Below, piece by piece: positions 58,913-64,000 of a DNA stretch of 64,000 nt. A model generated the notes under the pieces. The model searched no databases. It was not told the DNA's origin and saw only the letters and a program-made list of their open reading frames with translations. Source of the DNA: Nonomuraea soli (GTDB taxonomy: Bacteria; Actinomycetota; Actinomycetes; Streptosporangiales; Streptosporangiaceae). Each line of letters opens with the position of its first letter. Position 1 is the first letter of the stretch. The position numbers were made by a program, and so were the translations under genes. The DNA lies in contig NZ_JACDUR010000001.1 in the NCBI RefSeq assembly GCF_013761175.1, positions 62,001-126,000 on the forward strand, written 5' to 3'.

Positions 58913-59256
58913 ACGCTGGCCACGAGGTCTCGGGTATGTGGCTCTTCTTCGTCGTTGAACCAACTACCGGAGACTTCGTTATCTATCGAGCACCGCCACG
59001 CGTGAACCTCAAGCCCCTTTGAAAACGCGGCCTGGATCGATCTCTGGCCAATGGGGCCAACACGTGAAGAATCCTGGGCAGGACAGGCACTCCAACCCTC
59101 CAGAAGCCCTCCCCCAAGACACGCCCCACCATGGGCTGCCCGGGCGCAGCCCGGGCCGAGGCCGGGACGCCCGAGCGCGGAGCGCGAGGACCGCTGACCC
59201 GGGTGGGATCCAGGCGGGTGACCCAGGACGTGCGTCACGGGTGGGCGGGGGGTGCC

Positions 59257-59299
59257 GGGGGGCGGAGCCCCCCGTGCGGGGTCCGGGGCGGAGCCCCGG
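59257..59299. terminator. Twin GC hairpins (bidirectional terminator)
   Basis: GGGGGGC-GGA-GCCCCCC (59257-59273) and CCGGGGC-GGA-GCCCCGG (59283-59299): two perfect 7-bp stems with the same GGA loop in tandem. They lie 64 bases past the metE stop and between converging genes, suitable for terminating metE. Confidence 0.75.
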
Positions 59300-59363
59300 T
59301 GTCACAGCCCGCCGGCGAGAAGCGCGGAGCGCTTGCCCTCAAGGACCATGCCTAGGAGGCGGT

Positions 59364-61616
59364 TCACAAGCCCGCCCGTGCCTCCCGCGCCGCCTCCACC
59401 AGGTTCCCGAGCGCCGCCTCCACCTGCGCGTATGTCCGCGTCTTGAGCCCGCAGTCGGGGTTGACCCACACCTGTACGGCCGGCAGCGCGTCGAGGGTCG
59501 CCCGCAGGGACCCGGCGATCTCCTCGACCGACGGCACCCGGGGGGAGTGGATGTCGTACACGCCGGGCCCCAGACCTCGGCCGAAGCCCTGGACCCCGCC
59601 GAGGATGCGGGCTCCCGAGCGGGCCGATTCGATGGTGGTCACGTCGGCGTCGAGGCCGTCGATCGCGGAGAGGATCTCCTGTGCGTCCGAGTAGCACAGG
59701 TGTGTGTGGATCTGCGTGCGGTCGGACACGCCTGATGTCGCCCGCCGGTAGGCGGCGACCGACCACTCCAGGTAGGCGGGCTGGTCGGCGGCTCGGAGGG
59801 GGAGCAGTTCGCGAAGGGCGGGCTCGTCGACCTGGATGATCGAGATGCCCGCGGCCTCCAGGTCGGCGACCTCGTCGGCGATGGCGGCGGCGACCTGGTG
59901 GGTGACGGCGGCGAGGGGGAGGTCGTCGCGGTCGAACGACCAGGCCACGATGGTCACGGGCCCGGTGAGCATGCCCTTGACGGGTTTGTCCGTCAGAGAC
60001 TGCGCGTACCGCGCCCACCTGACGGTGATCGGCGCCGGGCGGCTGACGTCGCCGTGGATGATCGGCGGGCGCGTGCAGCGCGAGCCGTACGACTGGACCC
60101 ATCCGTGCCGGGTGACGGCGAAGCCGTCGAGGTGTTCGGCGAAGTACTGCACCATGTCGTTGCGTTCCGGTTCGCCGTGCACGAGGACGTCGAGGCCGAG
60201 GCGTTCCTGGACCCGGATGGCGTGCTCGATCTCCTGCTCGACGAGCTTGTCGTAGTCGGATTCGGCCAGCGATCCGCTGGTGACGGCGGCGCGGGCGGCG
60301 CGCAGTTGGCCGAGCTGGGGGAAGGATCCGATCGTGGTGGTGGGCAGCGGGGGCAGGTCCAGGTGGGCGGCCTGGGCGGCGGCGCGTACGGGGTAGGGGC
60401 TGCGGGCGGCGACGGGCGGCAGGGGGGCCGGGGCAGCGGTGGCCGGGGGCGGGCTGCCGGGCCGGCCGGTGGTCAGGAGCCTGGACAGTGCGGCGACCTC
60501 GGCGACCTTCTCCTCGGCGAACGCCAGCCGTTCCCACAGGCCGGGTTCGAGGGAGGTCTCGACGGCGACGGTGTACGGCACGTGCTGCAGGGAGCAGGAG
60601 GTGGAGACCACGACCTGGGCGGCCTTGACGGAGCGCAGCAGTCCGAGTGCGCGGTCGGTGTGGGTGCGCCAGATGTCGCGTCCGGAGACCACCCCGGCAA
60701 CGATGATCTTGTCGGGTGCCGGGGGCGGGACGACGCCGCGCACCAGGTCCACGGCGATCGCCTCGACGGGGGTGGCGGCGAGCACGCCGAAGGCCTCGCC
60801 CAGGTCGCCGAAGTAGGAGGCGACCAGCAGCCCGGGCCGTCCGGCCTGGGCGCCGAGCCGGTCGTAGGCCGCGCGGACCGCCGCGAGCTCTCTCGGCGTG
60901 CGGTCACCGACCAGGGCGGGCTCGTCCAGCTGCACCCAGGTCACGCCTTCGGCGGCCAGTGCCGCCAGCAGTTCCTCGTAGCAGTCCAGCACCTCGTCGA
61001 GCCGCTCCAGCGCCCCGGCGAGCAGCAGGAAGGTGACCGGGCCCAAGATCACGGGACGCGTCTCGAATCCCAGCTCCAGCGCCTGCCGTACCTCGGAGAT
61101 CGGCTTGGAGGCGTCGAGCTTGAAGACGGTGTCGCCTCCGATCTCCGGCACCAGGTGGTGGTAGTTGGTGTCGAACCACTTGGTCATGCGCAGCGGGGCG
61201 AGGTCGGCGGTGCCTCGTGCCATCGCGAAATAGGGGTCGTCGGCGTCCAGGTAGCGTGCCGGGGTGGCGCCGAGCAGCACGATCGTGTCGAGTACCTGGT
61301 CGTAGAGGGAGAAGGTGTTCGACGGCAGCCCGTCGAGGCCGAGGGCGTGGAGCCGCTGCCAGGTCCGCGCCCGCAGCTCGGCGCCGGTCGCCTCCAGGTC
61401 GGCGCGACCGGCGCGGCCGTCCCAGTAGGCCTCCAGGGCACGCTTGAGCTCACGGTCGGGCCCGATGCGCGGGTAGCCGAGCACGGTCGATGCGGGGAAG
61501 GTCCTCAAGGCCGACGGGTCCTGCGGTCCGGTGGGATTGCTCAAGGCCGACGGGTCCTGGTGTCCGGTGGGATTGCTCAAGGCCGACGGGTCCTGCGGTG
61601 CGGGAAAGGTTCTCAT
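59364..61616 (-). CDS. metE: Cobalamin-independent methionine synthase
   Basis: A 750-residue MetE, methylating homocysteine with 5-methyltetrahydrofolate. N-terminal half: [24 protein letters not shown] and [17 protein letters not shown]-terminal catalytic half: TTTIGSFPQ, and zinc ligands in IHTHLCYSD (His, Cys), a downstream Glu (TIESARSG) and [10 protein letters not shown] (Cys). The N-terminus carries extra residues before the family start ([15 protein letters not shown]): two 12-residue tandem repeats (NPTGxQDPSALS) and a third partial one, flanked by MRTFPA and LRTFPA, so a duplication has moved the start. TTG at 61508 (before RTFPAS) may be the ancestral start. A LysR gene is divergent. 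Confidence 0.93.
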   Translation of the reverse strand: MRTFPAPQDPSALSNPTGHQDPSALSNPTGPQDPSALRTFPASTVLGYPRIGPDRELKRALEAYWDGRAGRADLEATGAELRARTWQRLHALGLDGLPSNTFSLYDQVLDTIVLLGATPARYLDADDPYFAMARGTADLAPLRMTKWFDTNYHHLVPEIGGDTVFKLDASKPISEVRQALELGFETRPVILGPVTFLLLAGALERLDEVLDCYEELLAALAAEGVTWVQLDEPALVGDRTPRELAAVRAAYDRLGAQAGRPGLLVASYFGDLGEAFGVLAATPVEAIAVDLVRGVVPPPAPDKIIVAGVVSGRDIWRTHTDRALGLLRSVKAAQVVVSTSCSLQHVPYTVAVETSLEPGLWERLAFAEEKVAEVAALSRLLTTGRPGSPPPATAAPAPLPPVAARSPYPVRAAAQAAHLDLPPLPTTTIGSFPQLGQLRAARAAVTSGSLAESDYDKLVEQEIEHAIRVQERLGLDVLVHGEPERNDMVQYFAEHLDGFAVTRHGWVQSYGSRCTRPPIIHGDVSRPAPITVRWARYAQSLTDKPVKGMLTGPVTIVAWSFDRDDLPLAAVTHQVAAAIADEVADLEAAGISIIQVDEPALRELLPLRAADQPAYLEWSVAAYRRATSGVSDRTQIHTHLCYSDAQEILSAIDGLDADVTTIESARSGARILGGVQGFGRGLGPGVYDIHSPRVPSVEEIAGSLRATLDALPAVQVWVNPDCGLKTRTYAQVEAALGNLVEAAREARAGL
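61501..61600. repeat. 36-bp tandem repeat at metE 5' end
   Basis: Two complete 36-bp units beginning CAAGGCCGACGGGTCCTG and a partial third lie head to tail between 61506 and about 61598. In-frame 36-bp units encode 12-residue repeats at the MetE N-terminus. Confidence 0.85.
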
Positions 61617-61672
61617 GGCGACGCATCCTGCAAGCCTTGACGGAAACCAGGCATCATTCATTCGTGCTGCTT

Positions 61673-62695
61673 ATGCTTCGCGAGATCCGGTGTTTTGCCC
61701 GCGTGGCCGAACGGCTCAGCTTCTCGCGGGCCGCCGCCGACCTGGGACTGTCGCAGCCGGCGATGAGCCAGGCCGTCACGCGGCTGGAGAAAGCGCTGGC
61801 CGTACGGCTTTTCGAGCGTAATGCCCGCGAGGTACGGCTGACGCCGGCGGGTAAGGGGCTGCTGGAGCACGCGCGGCAGGTGCTGGACTCCGTGCACGCC
61901 CTGGAGTCGGAGGCTGCTCGGCTGGCGCGGCCGATCATTCACTTGGCTTATCCATCGCTGGCCGGGCCGCTGGCCGCCCGCATCGCCAGGCGGCTGGCGA
62001 ACGCGCATCCGCCGGTGGTGGTGGAGCTGCACAACGCGGGTCGCGGCGCCGCGATCGCCGCGCTGGACTCGGGGGAGGCGTCTGTCGCGATCATGGCGAT
62101 CCCGGCCCCGGCGCGCTTCGTGACCGGGGCGCGGTTCCACGTGGCGCTGGATCGTCTGGCGGTCCCGGCGGGCGACCGGCTCGCGCAACCAAGCGGCGGA
62201 CGCCCGCCGAGGGTGCCTGTGGCAGGCGGGCACCCGTCCATGCCCGGCGGTCGCCCGGCGAGGACGTCCACGCCAAGCGGACGCCCGTCCGTGCCCGGCC
62301 TACGCCCGCCGAGGTCATCCCTGCCCGGCGCCGACCCGGTGGCCGAGGGGGTGCGGCCCGAGCAGCTGGCCGGGCGCGACATCCTCCTGCCGCGCAACCG
62401 CCCGCCCGGCGGGGCGTGGGCGAAGCTGGCCGAGCGCCTGCCCGGCCGCCACCGCGCGATCGCCGAGGACCTCGACGACTTCACCGGCGCCCTCGACCTG
62501 GTCGCCGCGGGTGCCGGCCTGTTGCCGATCCCTCAGCTGGTCGCCCGCACCCTGCGCCGCGACGACGTGCACTACGTCCCGCTGGAGGCGGGCGAGCTGC
62601 GCCTGACCTACGGCGTCGCCTGGTTGCGCGACCAGGTGACGCCCGACCTCCTGGCGCTCGTTAAGGCCGTGCAGGATTCGTTGTGGACGAGGTAG
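61673..62695 (+). CDS. LysR family transcriptional regulator with repetitive insert
   Basis: A 340-residue LysR protein. HTH: MLREIRCFARVAERLSFSRAAADLGLSQPAMSQAVTRLEKALAVRLFERN. The effector domain starts at IIHLAYPSLAGPLAARIARRLANAHPPVVVELHNAG but is split by about 50 residues of Gly/Arg/Pro repeats (residues ~172-222, e.g. GGRPPRVP, GGHPSMPG, SGRPSVPG) and resumes at GVRPEQLAGRDILLPRNRPPG. GTG 61664 is an alternative start. It is divergent from metE with a 56-base gap, so it may be a methionine-pathway regulator; not proven. The insert likely forms a flexible loop. Confidence 0.88.
   Translation: MLREIRCFARVAERLSFSRAAADLGLSQPAMSQAVTRLEKALAVRLFERNAREVRLTPAGKGLLEHARQVLDSVHALESEAARLARPIIHLAYPSLAGPLAARIARRLANAHPPVVVELHNAGRGAAIAALDSGEASVAIMAIPAPARFVTGARFHVALDRLAVPAGDRLAQPSGGRPPRVPVAGGHPSMPGGRPARTSTPSGRPSVPGLRPPRSSLPGADPVAEGVRPEQLAGRDILLPRNRPPGGAWAKLAERLPGRHRAIAEDLDDFTGALDLVAAGAGLLPIPQLVARTLRRDDVHYVPLEAGELRLTYGVAWLRDQVTPDLLALVKAVQDSLWTR
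62186..62338 (+). repeat. Degenerate GC-rich repeats inside the LysR gene
   Basis: Diverged units of roughly 22-32 bases containing GGCGGACGCCCGCCG or AGCGGACGCCCGTCC recur about five times and encode the Gly/Arg/Pro insert. The reading frame remains open. Confidence 0.7.
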
Positions 62696-62735
62696 TCTCG
62701 CGAACATGAGACGCCGACATTGATCCATAACGCGC

Positions 62736-63854
62736 CTGAGGCGCAGGCTGTACGCCTACGCCTTCACCGAGGACTTCATCCTCATCTATCCGGTCTACGC
62801 GCTGCTGTTCGCCGATCACGGGCTGAACGCCGCCGAGATCTCCTCCCTGCTGGCCATCTGGTCGATCACGTCGTTCGTCCTGGAGATCCCTTCCGGCGTC
62901 TGGGCCGACGTGGTCTCGCGGCGCAAGCTCATGGCCTGCTCGCCGCTGCTGATGACGGCCTGCTACGCCCTGTGGACCTTCGCCCCCGGCTATCCCGCGT
63001 TCGCCGCAGGTTTCGTGTGCTGGGGCGCGGCGAGTGCGCTGCGTTCCGGAGCGTGGGAGGCGCTGGTCTACCAGGAACTCGCCCACCTGAAGGCGGAACG
63101 CGACTACGCCAGGGTGATCGGCCGGGCCGAGGTGGCGAGCACGATGGCCGTCATGCTGGCCTCCGCGCTGGCCGCCCCGGCGCTCACCGCCGGCGGCTAC
63201 CCCCTGCTGGGGATCCTGAGCCTGCTCATGCCGCTGGTCACGGCGGGCATCGGCTGGTCGCTTCCGGAGAGCCGCAGGGTCGACGACGACGGCGAGGAGG
63301 AGCCCTCGGTCCGTCGCGTCATCACGGCCGGGCTGCGTCAGGTACGGCACAGCCGCAAGGTCAGGCAGGCGCTGATCCTGCTGGTGCTCGTCTACGGGCT
63401 CACGGGCATCGACGAGTATCTGGCGCTGCTGGCCGACGAGTCGGGCGCGAGCCCCGCGGACGTGGCGCTGCTGATCGGCGTGGTCACGGCCGGTGAGGCG
63501 GTCGGCGGCTGGCTGGCCGGGCGCGGCCTGCGATGGGAGCGCCCGCTGCTGGTGCTGGCGGGCCTGCTGCTCGCGCTGGGCGCGATCCTGCAGCACGCGG
63601 TCGGGTTCGTGCCGATCGCGGCGGCCTTCGCGATCTTCCGGTGGGCGGTCACGGCGGCTGACGCGAGGCTGCAGGAACGGATCGAGGACACCGCGCGGGC
63701 CACGGTGACCTCGTTGTCGGGCTTCGGTACGGAGGTGGTGGTGCTGGCGATCTACGCCGGATACGGCCTGGGCTCGCACTGGCTGTCGTCGTGGCAGCTG
63801 TTCGTGGTGGCCGCCGTGCCGTACGTCATCCTGGGACTTGCGCGACGTTCTTGA
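62736..63854 (+). CDS. MFS transporter, start codon unclear
   Basis: A ~372-residue membrane transporter with ten or more hydrophobic segments: LYAYAFTEDFILIYPVYALLFADHGLNAAEISSLLAIWSITSFVLEIPSGVWADVVSRRK is the typical first third (A-motif in the loop), then SPLLMTACYALWTFAPG and later helices. In this frame the first ATG (62706) runs into TGA at 62721 after five codons, and no ATG, GTG or TTG occurs before LYAYAF. I list the CTG at 62736 as a nominal start. The next ATG (62910) would delete two membrane helices. Family members export drugs or metabolites. Its end overlaps the AlkD-like gene by 29 bases. Confidence 0.75.
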   Translation: MRRRLYAYAFTEDFILIYPVYALLFADHGLNAAEISSLLAIWSITSFVLEIPSGVWADVVSRRKLMACSPLLMTACYALWTFAPGYPAFAAGFVCWGAASALRSGAWEALVYQELAHLKAERDYARVIGRAEVASTMAVMLASALAAPALTAGGYPLLGILSLLMPLVTAGIGWSLPESRRVDDDGEEEPSVRRVITAGLRQVRHSRKVRQALILLVLVYGLTGIDEYLALLADESGASPADVALLIGVVTAGEAVGGWLAGRGLRWERPLLVLAGLLLALGAILQHAVGFVPIAAAFAIFRWAVTAADARLQERIEDTARATVTSLSGFGTEVVVLAIYAGYGLGSHWLSSWQLFVVAAVPYVILGLARRS

Positions 63855-64000
63855 GGGCCTCGCGCCTGCTCAGGCCGCTGATTCCCTTGGCCGTGACGTA
63901 GCGCACGACCTCGCGGGCGTTGACCTTGGCGTACTCTCGCAGCGCCCAGCCGATCGCCTTGCGGGCGAAGAAGTCGTTGTCGGACAGGCTCGGCTCGATG
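63826..64000 (-). CDS. DNA alkylation repair protein, AlkD-like (5' end outside window)
   Basis: The last 58 codons only: SLSDNDFFARKAIGWALREYAKVNAREVVRYVTAKGISGLSRREALKNVAQVPG. DxFFxRKAIGWALREY is a signature of the HEAT-like AlkC/AlkD glycosylase family, which removes alkylated bases. The gene enters from the right edge on the minus strand and its stop overlaps the MFS gene end. Catalytic residues lie outside the window. Confidence 0.87.
   Translation of the reverse strand, partial: IEPSLSDNDFFARKAIGWALREYAKVNAREVVRYVTAKGISGLSRREALKNVAQVPG

Larger units (their letters stand above)
58813..59363. other. 551-bp gap without gene
   Basis: Between the orphan ATPase gene and the convergent metE gene. 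It contains a short IS5-transposase-like remnant (about 58840-58915), a comparatively AT-rich stretch (58925-58995) and two tandem GC hairpins (59257-59299). Open frames in it are shadows with no family similarity. The mixture suggests an old insertion site. Confidence 0.7.

Noticed and set aside
59009..59305. 98-codon minus-strand open frame in the gap
   Set aside because: Low-complexity Pro/Arg composition and overlap with hairpins; no ribosome site or similarity.
61506..61600. CRISPR-like direct repeats at metE
   Set aside because: The 36-bp units are contiguous, without spacers, and encode in-frame protein repeats.

Overview
The window is about 64 kb of very GC-rich actinobacterial DNA. 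Third codon positions are almost all G/C, and GTG/TTG starts, ATGA/TGATG overlaps and F420/LLM-type oxidoreductases are common. Together with an ECF41 sigma factor, a subtilisin-inhibitor-like protein, an NgcEFG-like GlcNAc transporter and a Ser/Thr kinase, this suggests a mycelial actinomycete. My best guess is Streptosporangiales (for example Nonomuraea); this is an inference from gene content, not from a marker gene. REGION 1 (1-31.6 kb plus 38.3-40.1 kb) is a catabolic region built around CoA thioesters: the end of a LivF/LivG-type ABC importer, an acyl-CoA dehydrogenase pair with an LLM oxidoreductase, a PaaI thioesterase with a GntR regulator, a five-gene operon (DUF35, VOC, AMP-forming ligase, NDP-forming CoA ligase, SDR), an isochorismatase-like/SDR pair, a serine hydrolase facing a cyclase-family hydrolase, a P450 with a TetR regulator, an LLM/CoA ligase operon facing a nitrilase, and a lipid-transfer/thiolase-like protein. 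Six of these promoters carry the same 20-bp pseudo-palindrome, AACCAAGC-N4-GCTTGGTT, so they probably form one regulon. A separate KstR-like box precedes the thioesterase. The substrate is unknown; a cyclic, steroid- or terpenoid-like acid would fit. A tnpB-only (IS1341-type) element sits at 18.0-19.3 kb between two converging genes. REGION 2 (31.6-38.9 kb) holds signalling and stress genes: a histidine kinase with a cyclic-nucleotide-binding-like domain overlapping a response-regulator/thioredoxin-reductase-like fusion, an ECF41 sigma factor with its epimerase partner, a secreted protease inhibitor, a ThuA-like protein and a MerR regulator. REGION 3 (40.1-55.1 kb) has two parallel amino-sugar loci. 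Each has a BadF-type kinase facing an RpiR regulator, then a SIS isomerase, a solute-binding lipoprotein and two permeases. The first also encodes a secreted CBM3-GH16 enzyme and a cytosolic GH20 hexosaminidase; the second resembles NgcEFG. An AT-rich 14-mer (consensus SMATAATTTTYRMC) recurs in both kinase/RpiR intergenic regions and once inside a kinase gene. REGION 4 (55.1-64 kb) is mixed: a DJ-1/PfpI protein, a MerR/aldo-keto reductase pair with a classical MerR promoter, an NmrA-like reductase, an orphan GyrB-like ATPase domain, a 0.55-kb gap with an IS5 remnant and twin GC hairpins, MetE with N-terminal tandem repeats, a LysR with a repetitive insert, an MFS transporter with no visible start codon, and the end of an AlkD-like DNA repair gene. 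No rRNA, tRNA or CRISPR array was found.
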